Positions 24,009 to 34,896 of a stretch of DNA of 64,000 bases are shown here, one piece after another (within the stretch, counting starts at the first letter, position 1; each line of letters opens with the position of its first letter). The stretch lies in assembly GCA_031835245.1 (NCBI GenBank), contig JAVKOQ010000222.1:1-64000 (forward strand). The letters are read 5' to 3'. A program made the translations under genes and the position numbers. A model generated the notes under the pieces. The model saw nothing but the letters and a program-made list of their open reading frames with translations. It was not told where the DNA came from and did not search any database. This DNA is from Balamuthia mandrillaris (taxonomy: Eukaryota > Discosea > Longamoebia > Balamuthiidae).

Positions 24009-27000
24009 AGACCCTCCAAGTTCGTTTAAGTCGATACACAGCGGCACACTGAAGACCGGCCAGCACCTCTTGTATGCCATTAAAGTTGTTCAAAGCCAAC
24101 AAATGCTGCATTGTTTTTGTTGAGGTTGTTAGCTTTTGAACAAACGGTTGGTAGAAGCAGAACGGAACAGCCAGAAGAACAAACCTGTGCCACTTTGATA
24201 AAGTGCTTCACAACGAGCGCACGACGCTTATGATCGGTGACGCTGAGCACCTCAAATGCAACCCATTGGCTGGTCGCGTTGAATCGTCGCGTCATGACTT
24301 GCAGCGGGCTTGTCGGCACCGCCATTCTCTTAGTCCTCCTTCCTCCAGTCGGGCTCGTTAAGCTGGTGCTGCTGCTCTCCTTCTTTCGAACGGGACTATC
24401 GAAAAGGCCCTCCTTCTTCTTGTTAAAGCGGGGAGCTTCCAACGACTTGGCTCTTTCTCTGTCCTCCAAAGTAGCTTTTTGAAAGGTGGAAGGTGAAGAA
24501 GAAGGACTTCCCCCTGAAAGGTTGTTGCTGCTAATCTCAGCTCCAACTGTGTGTCCTCGCTGAAAACGAAAGTCGGGAAGTGGCGATGATAGCGACGATC
24601 GAACCTCTCTTCGTAAAGTAGGAGAGTTGCTACATTCTCCTTTTTGTTCTTGTTGCTGATGTTCCTCCTCTTGCTCAATGCTTTGTTGTTGGTGCATGTT
24701 TGAAGCGTCGTCAGTGCTGGTCGTACACTCTTCCGAAGACGAGGAGGAGTCAGACGAAGAAGAAGAAGCAGGGCTGAAACAAGCTGATGCAGATGAAATG
24801 TTTGCAGTGGAAAGGGAAGAGCGCGAAGAAGGTGGGGAAGAAGGGGATGCATCCGGAGGCAGAATCCATGACTTGCGCAGGCAATGCTCAGAAGGCCGAA
24901 TCTTAACAAAAGCTTCAAACTCGATGAGCGTCATTTGTCGTGCAACTTCCAGGGGCTCAAAGTCCAAGAAGGTGTGTCCTTTGGGGGCGAGCGGAGGCGG
25001 TGGGGTCTGCCCCTTCCGAGCCACCAGCTTTGTTTTCTGCATGTCGAGCAAAAGAAGGAACGAGAGGTCAGTTACCTGAGAAAGCCATGAATGAAGGAGA
25101 CACAAAAGAAGCAACACACGACATACCGGATTCTGAAGTAAACTGGAGAGTTGTTTCAACACTTGAGAGGCGAGCGTCGGGAGAGATAGAGACACCAACT
25201 CCTCCACCGTCTGAGAGAAGCGAGCACAGAGGGTTGAGTTGCAAAGAAAGTCGTCCGGCCGCTTCTCCAACCATATCTTCATTATGTTGCCCACTCTTCG
25301 TTTGAAAGACAAATATAATAGGATTGAGTTATACTTGCATGGCCACTGCAGAGAACAAAAGGAGGACGACGAAGAAGAAACCAACCTGACGCGAATGATC
25401 CGTCTGCGAGCTTCAACGGCACCCGGGTCGGCCGTTTGCTGCGTGAACGATGCAGAGGGGGCTGCCACCCGGTACCTCTTCGCCAACTCATCCAGAAGCT
25501 GGATTGGATCGGTGAAAGAGGGATAAGACATCAGGAACGTTTCCACAAACCCCGTTGTATCTTTCAGAAGAAAAGAAGGTAAATAACTAGCAAACGAGCG
25601 AGCGAGCAAAACATAAAGACAATACAAGCCAAAGAAACACACAAAGAGTACAATCAAGAAGAGGAAGGAGACAAGAAGAAAAGGAGATACATACCAACTT
25701 CTTCCTCCCAAGTAAGTCTTTCAACAAGTTTAGGAAGAGTGCCGCCTTTTATAAGCGGGTACTTCCTGGTGGGCGTTATCGGCAGAAAGATGAGACCTTC
25801 CTCCACCGTCTCGGGCTCTTCCTCTGCGCCGCCTCCTCCAAGAGAAGGGGTAGATGTCGTTGTTAGGGCTGGTGATGTGGCAACAGAGCGGGCATCATCA
25901 AGGGATGGAATTGGTTCTCCTAGGACTTGCTTCCGGTTGTTGGTGGTTGCCTCTTCATACAGCGAATTGTTGCTGCTTCTAGTAACCATAATGCCTTCCA
26001 CGGTTAGGTTTTTGGCCCGCTTTCCCACAGCAGCCAGCGTTGCCGCTGCCGTCGTTGTCGTTGTAGTCGTGACGCTTGTGACCATACTGCCACGAGGTCG
26101 CTGCAGTGAACCGTACGGCGTATGTTGCTTTTGACCGATATCGGCTTCGTTCTGTTCGTTGGTTGAGAATTGGCTCGATGCTTCTCCAGCACGCTCGTCC
26201 TCTTCTTCTTCTTCTCCTTTCTTTGAACGGTCCTCACTGCTGTCGCCTTCTCTCTCCTCTTTGTGTCCTTCTGTATTATCGCGATCGTCGTCCTCTTGCT
26301 CAGCCGAGGCTTCGTCCCAATCTACAGTAGTTGGTCGTCTCTGCCTGCCCACGCTCAGCCCGAAAAAGTTCTTTCGACGAAGCACGGATGAGTTGGAGCG
26401 AGCTCGCACAAAGCGGCTTTCTCTTTCGCCTTCGCCGATTGTTCTCTTTGAAGAACTAACTGTAGGTAGCTTCGTATCTGAGACAAACGATGTCAACTTT
26501 TTGCGAGGCAGTGGATGACCACCTTGCCCTTCTCGTTGGTCTCTTCTTTCCTGAGAACGACGCAAAGCAGGCATGTCATCATCTCGGTGTCGTCGTTCTG
26601 CTATCTCTTCCTCATCCCCACATTCTGTTTGTTCACGTGCTTCTAGTTCTTCCTCTTCTTGCTCCAAGAACGTGGGCTTGGAGGTCATTTCAGAGTCACT
26701 GAGGCTTCGTCTTCTCGCCCGAGGATACTCCTCTCCCTCCCAAAATCCAATCACTTCCACTCTACCTCGTTCGTTCTGGTCATCCTCCATCACCTTGGCA
26801 ATGAGCCACCGATCCTCTTGCTTTGTTGCATCCACGTTTTGGTTGTTGTCTGTCTCTCGCTCACCATTCTTTTTGTGTAAAAAAGAAGAAGAAGCCAGGA
26901 TTGTTGCTGAGGCTGAAGCTAAGTTTGTTGATGGAGTCTTTGTGGCTGCTGGTTGTTGCTGTTCTTGTTGGCGTTGTTGAACGGATAAGAATTGTTGGAA

Positions 27001-27941
27001 GCGGGAAAGGAAGTCTTTGAGGTTTCTTTCGTCTACAGTGAGTCTGCGTGGAGATAATGTGTTTAGGGCGCTGTTCGAGTCTTCTGTTGATGATGACGCA
27101 GAGTCAGAGTCAGAACAAGGGGACGAAGCTGATGGAGCAGACGTCCATTGAAGTTTGAGAGAGGGGGTTGTGGAGGAAGAAGCCAAAGGCTGACGCAGTG
27201 AGGTTAGTTGTTGATACTCAGAGACTTCTTTCAACCGCTCTATCTCGTCTCGTTGTGCCTCGTTTTCTCGTTGGAGAGCTTCCAATCGAGCTTCTAGTGC
27301 CTTTATCTTTTCTTGGTCGTCCTTGTGTTTCTGGTTGGAAGAAACTTTGGGGTCTGCTTGGCTTCTGAGCTCACCGCACTCCATCCTCAATTCAACAACT
27401 GTGTTCTGTTTCGAGGGAGAGAATGAGAGAGAGAGAGAGAGAGAGAGAAGAGAGAGGAAGGGAGAAAAGGATATCAGTTGACAGAAGCCAATCCTTAGGG
27501 CCTATAAACCACATGGAGAACGAACCTTGAGATGGCTTATCATGCGCTCACGTGCTTCTCTCTCAGTTACAACCTTAGTCAGTATGACCTACGCGCAATG
27601 TTAAAGCTTCAAGTTTGAGAAATAAAATAGAAAGAAACGATAGAACAAAGGAAAAACCATACGTGAAACCGTTCCTGCATCTCGTTGCATGCCAAAAGGA
27701 TATGCTCTCTGTCCAAGATGGCACTGTCCCGCTCTTGGGCTAGTTGCTGTTTCTCCTTGTTCAAGTCTCTCACACGTCTTTTTAGAAACTCCAGGTCTTT
27801 CGCTAACGCTCCTATTATTATTCTTTGTTCAATTATACGGTACAACATCAAGGGCATGAGAGATAGGAAGAGAGAATGAGGAGAGAAACACGAACCGTGG
27901 TCTTCCTTTCCCCACAACTTCTTTCCTGCCCATTTGGACAT
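22875..27941 (-). CDS. Coiled-coil Ras guanine-nucleotide exchange factor (RasGEF B)
   Basis: A second RasGEF, ten exons on the minus strand from the ATG at 27941 to the stop at 22875. The N-terminus is a coiled coil (LAKDLEFLKRRVRDLNKEKQQLAQERD, then EKIKALEARLEALQRENEAQRDEIERLKE). A long Ser/Glu-rich disordered part follows in exon 27405-25695. The REM module runs from GTLPKLVERLTWEEEVG into TTGFVETFLMSYPSFTDPIQLLDELAKRY. The CDC25 domain starts at DFEPLEVARQMTLIEFEAF and is split by about 200 Ser-rich residues before SQWVAFEVLSVTDHKRRALVVKHFIKVAQHLLALNNFNG, then RLKRTW, SPPCIPYLG and LSDILHIEDGNPDFID. The catalytic core is recognisable but the insert is very long, and the C-terminus ends in a Lys/Glu-rich tail. 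Three introns carry GA arrays. Confidence 0.93.
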
Positions 27942-28251
27942 TCTCTTGAGCCTGCGAAGAAACTCTTCAAACCTCCTTTTTTCTTCTGTACAAAAGAAAC
28001 CGTTGTTGACTCGAACAAACGCACACCCACCTCAGTTTCCTTGCCCTCAACGTCCCGTTCTTGTCTGTTTTCCACACACACACGCACACACAAAAAAAAG
28101 TCTCTCCAACCGACGCGTATATCCTTTTAAAGAAAAGAAAAAATGTGAGAAAAATTGAATCAGAAACTCATAATGTCGTCATGATGAAATGTATTCGTGT
28201 CGTCACGAATACATTAAGGAGAAACGCCTTAACTGGTGGTAACACAGAAGT
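27942..28251. promoter_or_regulatory. Region upstream of RasGEF B with inverted repeat
   Basis: Contains TGTCGTCA at 28174-28181 and an imperfect palindrome at 28189-28214 with eleven-base arms ATGTATTCGTG / CACGAATACAT around TCGT, including another GTCGTCA core. It lies about 240-270 bases upstream of the RasGEF B ATG and directly next to the 3' end of the F-box gene, so a terminator-hairpin role is an alternative. Confidence 0.45.
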
Positions 28252-30126
28252 CTAGGAGAGAGTCAGAAGTAAAGCGCGAAGGCCGTGGAGCAGAATGAGG
28301 CCGTAGCAAGGGATGAGGTTGGCCAGCAAGTAGACCACAGGAATGGAGCACACGGCGTGAAGACGCGAGACATCCTGGGTGTACTTGTACCAGGCAAGGT
28401 CCGCTTTGCTCCTTCGTCCGCTGGCCATCCGTTCCTCGAAGGAGAGCTCCTCCTCTCCTGGCGCCAGTGCGGAGTCCCTCCTCTTCTGAAGGCTGTTCTT
28501 CTGCTGGGCAAACAAGATGCCCGCTCTGCGCAGGAACTGGTCGGTGGAGACAGTGATGTAGATGGGGATCACGGAGCAATAGATAAAGGCAAAGATCCAG
28601 GGCTGCCAAAGGGCGGCCAAGAACATGCCCCCAAAGTACAGCGCCAAGGCCCAAGGCCGGTTCGTATCACATCCAAAGCTTACCACTATCCCGATCCACA
28701 ATGTCAGGTATATAAGAAACGCACTAACGAATGAATGAAGTTATATAGTCAGGAAAACGACAGAAGAACCAAAGAGGACAAAGACATGAAAAGCAAAGAG
28801 AACGTACACTGTTATCTCGGGCAAAAGTGTCATGAAGGAAAGGCCCATGACAGCACCGACCAACGGCAAAGAGGCCCTCAAAAACTGAGGCCGCAGCGCC
28901 CAGTTCCTATATGGCCGTAACCGCTTATGCGCAGAGAGAAACTTTCTATCGTATATACAGGTGAAGAGGGAGACAAAGACAGCAAAAGGCGCCTCCACGG
29001 CGTTGATGGTGGCAAAGATGAGCAGGAACGAGCTCTCGCCGTTGGAAGAGAAGCTCTGGCCAGGAGGGGCCAACAAAGTGAAGAGAAAAAGCAGGACGAA
29101 AGGGAAGAGGGAGAGGGAGTAGAAGATGGCAGAGAGGAGGTAGAGGATCCGAATGGCCTGGGGGGCAGCGCGGGTGTCCTTCTTGTTGGTAGCGATGAGA
29201 TAGAACCAGAACCAATGCGGCTGGAGCCAGAAGCAGTGGGCCAAGCGAACATAGTTCATCGGGTTGAAGAAAGAGAGATGGCGGTAGTGACGGGTGTTTG
29301 GCGTTTGGCTTTTGGTTGAAGAAACAGAAGCAGAGGACGAGGGCGAGGCTTCCTTTTGGTTGGGTGAAGACGGAGAAGCAAAAGAAGAGGGGTGGTATGG
29401 CCGAAAGAGAGGAGTGGGTTGCGGTCGGAACTTCCAAGGATTGCTGTATTCCAGTCGATAATCCAACGCAGTGCTTATCGCCTCCTCCTTCTCCTCCTCT
29501 TGCCTCTTCTTTTCCTCTTCTTCTGCTTTGTGGACTGCAGCAAGCAAACTCTCTTCCTCTTTGCTACAGACGAGCGGCTGGGAGGTGCCTCTGCCTTGCC
29601 CTCGGTGCTCACGAAGCACAAAGAGGGAGTTGCGTTGGCTGCAAGCAAGGTAGTGGCGATGATGAGTGTAGAAGAAGAGAGAGGGACGAGGGATCTTAAA
29701 GTCGTACTGGGAGTAGACCCTTTGCTCTCTCTCGTCCAACAGCTGGTAGAGGTAGAGCTGTTTCCAGTTCTGGTCATCAAAGAAGTAGGCCGACCATTTG
29801 GGGTATTGCGGGTGATCCCGAGAACGGCGAGAAAGACGAGCGAGAGAAAGGTCTTCCCCTCCTTCTGCTTGTAGCTGCTGGCTCAGGGCGCTCTCTTTGG
29901 CCAAGTAGAGTTTCTTCCAGAGGTGGTTGTCCGAGGCTACTTGCCTCCAAGAGGTGTTCACGGCAGAGGCCCGCAAGAGCTCCTTGGGCGAAAGGTAGCT
30001 GAATATTTGGTACAGGGTTTCGGCTGGCAGCCCCACGTTTGGGGTCGTCAGGGCAAGTGAGTCATCTTCTTGGCAGCGCTCTGGTTCTTCTTTTTTTTTC
30101 TTTTCCTTCTTGAAAAAACCAAACAT
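28252..30126 (-). CDS. F-box protein with multi-pass membrane domain
   Basis: Predicted 596 residues, exons 30126-28808 and 28723-28252. An F-box lies near residues 30-75 (VGLPAETLYQIFSYLSPKEL, then SAVNTSWRQVASDNHLWKKLYL), the Skp1-binding motif of SCF ubiquitin ligases. A charged region with a Glu/Lys coiled coil follows (AAVHKAEEEEKKRQEEEKEE), then, from about residue 320, at least six hydrophobic segments (IRILYLLSAIFYSLSLF, LLIFATINAVEAPFAVFVSL, LRASLPLVGAVMGLSFM, LYFGGMFLAALWQPWIFAF, VVYLLANLIPCYGLILL and others). An F-box tethered to a polytopic membrane domain suggests degradation of membrane clients; that is inference. I do not recognise the membrane part. Confidence 0.85.
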
Positions 30127-30718
30127 TTTTTTCTCTCTCTGCTTCTTCGTGGGCTCTCTCCGTTGGCCAGAAAAAAAAAACTGGCTGGCTGGCTGAACAG
30201 GCCTTCAAAAAGAATATGTGTAATGTTTTTTTTTGTTTCTTCTTTTCTTGTCATTTCTCTTTTCCTTTTCCTCTCCGCTATACGTGACTTGAGGGGGCAT
30301 TCAAGGGCACCAAGCAACGACAGAGTCCATTTTTCGAAAAGATCTTGTCCAACCTGTTCCTCGCTCAGATTCACCTTTCCACCTGGGACGCTTTTTACTC
30401 GCTTTCGTATCGGGGCCGTCTTCTTTTTTTTTCGTGTTGGGCGGGATTGTTCATAGCGAGAGGAACAACTACCAACAGCTTCAGGGACCCAAAAGGCAAA
30501 CACTGAACTTGTGGCGTCTCTTTGTTCGGATAGAACCATCGTATTTTATTTATTTTTTTTAGTCACCGTAAACTACGCGAAACAGAAAAAAAACACCACC
30601 GTTCTTACTTCCTCTTTCTCATTTTTCTTAGAAACAAGAAAACCCTTAAATAAGCTTCTCAACACCAGAGGAGACGAAAAGAAAGCATTTGCTTCTTTTT
30701 ATCTTGCCAACAAAACAT

Positions 30719-30755
<37 letters not shown>

Positions 30756-32342
30756 AGGGAGAGTAGAGGACAACGTAATTTCCCCTGTTTCTTTTCCGGT
30801 CTTCGTCCTTCCGAGGGGTTGTTGGGCAGCCAAACTGCAAGTCACTCAACCTCACCCCCAAAATTGATACATTTTTGGCACGTTTTGGTACTCCTCGACT
30901 CCAACTATTTTCCTCACACCAACTATCCACCGGAAGTCCCCTCGCTCTCCTCCCTCACCAACAGAAAAGAGAGAGAACAGCAAAGGAGAGAGGTAGTGGG
31001 GGTGGCCAACGAGACTACTTTTTTTTTTGAAGTATTGCGTCTATTTTTTGGACAGCCTCTCCCGCTATTATTTTTCTCTTCACTTTTCTTTTTTTTTGTT
31101 CACAACGCTATTCTTGTCCATCCCTTTCTTTTTTCTTTTTTTCTTTTTTTTCTATTTCTTACAACAACACACACCACTTCACTCTCTCTACTGTATTTGC
31201 GGAGCTTGCCGTCCGTTTGAGTGAGGTACGCTATACTCTGATTCTTTTTGTTTTGTATACATGCATGTTTGTTTGTTTGTTTGTTTTTTTTTTTTCTATG
31301 TCCCCATTTTTGATGTGGAGCGGAGTTGCACGCACGAAAAAAAAAAGTTCAAGTCGTTTTTTTCTTCTTTTTGTTATTTTATTTTCGAAAGCCTCTTTTT
31401 TTTTGTTTTTTGTAACAAAAAAAAAGAGGCACACCACCTCTTTTTTTTACCGCCGAAAGACTTTTAGTCTTTTGAAGCGGAGGCACACTCATCCTCGCTC
31501 CAAGAGCGATTTTTTGAAATCAAAAAAAACACAAGGGTACTACTCGATTGGATTTCTTTTTTTTATTTATTTATTTATTTTTTTTGAAGTGCGTTTCCCA
31601 CGTTTGTTTTTTATTTCTTGTTGTTCTATTTCTCCGAGGGGTGAGGACCGTAAGCATCCCTCTGCAACCGCAACCCCGACTTGGAGATTTTTTTTTTTTG
31701 CTTTTCAAATACCTCCCACTTTTTTTATGGGCTTGATTTTTGTTTTTTAATGGATTTGATTGCTAGTCTTCGTTCTCCTTTCTCTCTACTTGCTCTGCCT
31801 TTTTTCGAATTTTTTTGATGCTTGGGTGCTTCTTCTGGGTTTCCCCCTTTTTCAAATTTTATGTCGCTTCTTTTCGTGTGGCACTAGCAGAAAACTCCCC
31901 TCAACAATCCCTATTTTTTATTTCATCTGCACTGTTGTCTGTTGTTGCTCTCACTCAATCCCCAAATCAAATCAAATCAAATCAAATCAAAACACCTCGC
32001 ATCACAAACACCAAATTCCTTTGTTTAGTGCATTTTTTTTGTGGATTGGGTTCCTATTTTTGTATGTGTGCATGCATTTTGCTGCTCTTTCTCCCAATTG
32101 TTCTCCCCTTCTATTCCCTTTCCTTCCAATGTGTGTGCCTAATCCTATTTGTCTTTGTTTTTTTTTTGGGTCATAAAAAACAGAGGAACCTGCAAGTTCT
32201 TCCGCTTCTTCCTTTGTTTTTTTACGTCTCGCTTGGCAACACCTCGCCTCTGTTGCTGTGAGACCCTTTTTCACGCCACACCATTCCCTCGTTTAGTACG
32301 CTGAAGCACTGGGCTCCGCCCATTACGAAATCAGCCGATCAG
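30127..32342. other. 2.2-kb T-rich region before the intronless GTPase
   Basis: A long stretch rich in T and CT runs with only low-complexity open frames. It includes a GA repeat at 30717-30746, five tandem AAATC units near 31965-31990, and a GAG|GTACGC donor-like site at 31216-31225, which could end a 5' UTR exon of the downstream gene. No domain-bearing exon or RNA gene is evident on either strand. Confidence 0.5.
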
Positions 32343-34517
32343 ATGGAACATCATAGCAAGAAATCTGTCGATCATGGAGGAGCGGCTGGAGAGAAGTCTA
32401 GCTCGCAATCCGCCATGCTCTCTCTTACCTCGGAGCAGTTCCTGGAGGAGGACGCCAGACAGCTGTTGGACGTCTACCAGGAGTCCTACGCCGAGATCCA
32501 GAAGGAACTACAAAAACCCAACGTGCTTATTACCGGTATCACGGGCTCCGGCAAGAGCTCCTTCATCAACGCCCTCTTTGGCCAGAACTTTGCCAAGGTC
32601 GGCTCCGGCACTCCCATCACACAACACTTTGACCGCTACGCTCCAGCGGACAAGCCCATCGTCCTCTACGACTCCAAGGGTTTGGAAAGCGGCAAGGCCA
32701 CGGAGTTTGTGGAAACCACCAGGCAGTTCTTCGAGTCTCACAAGAAGACGAATACGGGTAACATCACCGACTGCATCCACGTCGTGTGGTACATCGTCAA
32801 CTCGGCGATGGCTAGGTTCCAAGACTTCGAGGTGGAGATCTGTAAGTCTCTCTTCCAACACGTGCCCATCGTCTTCATCCTCAACAAGGCCGACATTAGC
32901 ACGGAGAGCGAGAGGGCCGCCCTCAGGAAGATTATTGAGGACATGAACCTGGATAACTGTTTTGGCGTGATCGAGACTATTGCCAATCCTCGAGTTACCA
33001 GCAACAACAATTTTGACAAGTGTCCCGAGTGCGAGAGCGAGGAGATCGTCATCCGCAGAAAGACCAAGATGCTGGAGTGCGAGTCTTGTGGGCATTCCCT
33101 GAGTGTTGCCAACGACAACGGCCTCGCGAAGGTTATCAAGACTACCATCAAGATCCTTCCCGTGCTAGCAAAGGACTCCTTCATCGCTGCTCAGAGCGTA
33201 TCCTTCCATCTGAAAGAGGACCAGGCCAAGAAGGTCCTGCTGGAGTCCGAGAAGGACTTTGAGCGCGTGCGCGGCAAGGGTAGCCTCGTCAAGATCACTG
33301 CCAAGATGCTCACTCGCCTCTCCATTATCTGGCAATTCCGCGAGCATGGCAACCTCTATGGCGTAGACGTGGCTCAACACCTCGTTTCCTCCTTCACTTT
33401 CCGAGACTCCATCATGCTCTTCATTCACAAGCACCAGTCCCAGAAGAATCACGCTATCGCACTGGGCATCCTCTGGAACCGTTGCGTGAGGTCCTTGGCC
33501 ATGGAGATCTTCAACGACATCACCGAGCTGGGTGATGAGATCGACCGCCTCATGGAAGAATGGCCCAACCTCATCCACACCGCTTTTGAGGACCTCACCA
33601 AGGAAAAGTTGGACGCTATGGAGGACAGGTTGGAGAAAGATAATCTCATCAAGATTCTCAACGAGGAGATGCCGCCTCATGAGGATGAGTCCGTTACCAA
33701 CACCCCCATCCTGGTGAGCTCCCGTCGTGAGCTCTCTCAACGCAAGCACAAGCACAAGAAGCGCTACAGCATGGATGGTCACATTGGCACCCTCGACTCC
33801 GATACGAAAGAAAAGAGGAGCATCTACCGCAAGAAGCTCTCGCCAACGTATACCGCCTCAGACAGCAACTTTTTATCATCCAAGACGGTGCATGGCTATA
33901 AGTCCCCACCTGCCGGCTCAACCTCGGGTTCCTCTTCCACCAACACCTCCTCTGCCTCCTCCTCTGATGACGAGGGCCAACAGCAACGCCGGAAAGACAA
34001 GGAAAAGGTGAAGGAGAAGGAGGTCGGAGAGAAGAAAACCTCCACATCGAGCAAAAGGAAGAAAAAGAGCCTAAAGCACAGTGACCACAAGAAAAAAGGT
34101 TCCCCCAAGAAACGTACCGAAGAGGCCAATGGCGTTAGCAATGGCTCGCACTCAGGTCGCGTCCGTAGAACGAAAAAGCAGAGCACAGAGGGAAGAGACA
34201 GAGAGAAAGACAAGGACAAAGACAAAGACAAAGAGATAGAAAAGGAGAAGGAGAACGATAGCAAGAACGTCGAGGAAGCACCAGAATCAAGTAAGGAGGG
34301 CCTCAAAAAGAGTAACAGCAGCGACAACTTAAGCAAAGAAGCAGACACGATACACAAGTCTGACGGTTCCGAATCAAGCAGCGCCAGTAGTTCAGATGAC
34401 GAAGTAGGCTCCTCCAACCTTAAAGAAAAGAAGAAGTCCAGCAGCTCCAAACGACAGAAGAAGCACACCAAGAGCAAGACGAAACCGCACAAGAAAAAGG
34501 GCAAGGAGTCGTTGTGA
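32343..34517 (+). CDS. Intronless GTPase with embedded zinc ribbon and KD-rich tail
   Basis: Single 724-residue open frame, unusual in this intron-dense window. The G domain spans about residues 58-220: P-loop GITGSGKSS (65-73), a TPITQH switch, G3 DSKG (110-113) and G4 NKAD (181-184), the pattern of the TrmE-Era-like/YeeP-type GTPase class. A four-cysteine zinc ribbon is inserted right after the G domain (CPEC at 227-230, CESC at 246-249). A helical region (about 255-450) resembles the DUF697-like tail of such GTPases. Residues 480-724 are Lys/Ser/Glu-rich with KDKDKDKDK repeats. Codon use is GC-richer than the surrounding sequence across the first 1.3 kb. Role unknown; a stress, organelle or vesicle-surface GTPase are possibilities. 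Confidence 0.88.
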   Translation: MEHHSKKSVDHGGAAGEKSSSQSAMLSLTSEQFLEEDARQLLDVYQESYAEIQKELQKPNVLITGITGSGKSSFINALFGQNFAKVGSGTPITQHFDRYAPADKPIVLYDSKGLESGKATEFVETTRQFFESHKKTNTGNITDCIHVVWYIVNSAMARFQDFEVEICKSLFQHVPIVFILNKADISTESERAALRKIIEDMNLDNCFGVIETIANPRVTSNNNFDKCPECESEEIVIRRKTKMLECESCGHSLSVANDNGLAKVIKTTIKILPVLAKDSFIAAQSVSFHLKEDQAKKVLLESEKDFERVRGKGSLVKITAKMLTRLSIIWQFREHGNLYGVDVAQHLVSSFTFRDSIMLFIHKHQSQKNHAIALGILWNRCVRSLAMEIFNDITELGDEIDRLMEEWPNLIHTAFEDLTKEKLDAMEDRLEKDNLIKILNEEMPPHEDESVTNTPILVSSRRELSQRKHKHKKRYSMDGHIGTLDSDTKEKRSIYRKKLSPTYTASDSNFLSSKTVHGYKSPPAGSTSGSSSTNTSSASSSDDEGQQQRRKDKEKVKEKEVGEKKTSTSSKRKKKSLKHSDHKKKGSPKKRTEEANGVSNGSHSGRVRRTKKQSTEGRDREKDKDKDKDKEIEKEKENDSKNVEEAPESSKEGLKKSNSSDNLSKEADTIHKSDGSESSSASSSDDEVGSSNLKEKKKSSSSKRQKKHTKSKTKPHKKKGKESL

Positions 34518-34896
34518 CTATCCCCTCTCCGCTCTTCTCTGGCTTTCCTCTTGGTTCGCTCCAAGGTAAGATTCTCTCTCTTTCTCTTTCTTTCCTTTGT
34601 ATCTAACTCTTTTCTGTGCTGTACCAGGCCTGAAAGAAAGAGCAATGCAACACAATTTCGGGACCAAGGAGCGGATTTCAAAAAAAAAGGAAACCGTTAA
34701 AAGGGGAGGGGGGAGAGATGAGGACTCACAAAAAAAACAAACAAACAAAAAAACAAAAAACAAAAGCACGAAGGCTCAAAGAGCAAGGCGATTTTCCCGA
34801 CACCTTTCTTCTTTGTTTCATCTGTGTTTGTTCTTTTAACTTATTTATGTGCAAGAAGTTACTCCTCTTCTTCCTTTTTTTTACATTCTTGTGTCG
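34518..34896. other. 3' intergenic region
   Basis: Gap between the convergent GTPase and carrier genes, A- and T-rich. I see no gene; it should contain both 3' ends. Confidence 0.6.

Noticed and set aside
30717-31220. Open frame starting in a GA repeat
   Set aside because: Begins with MRERERE from the microsatellite, is T-run rich and has no conserved block; probably UTR or intergenic.
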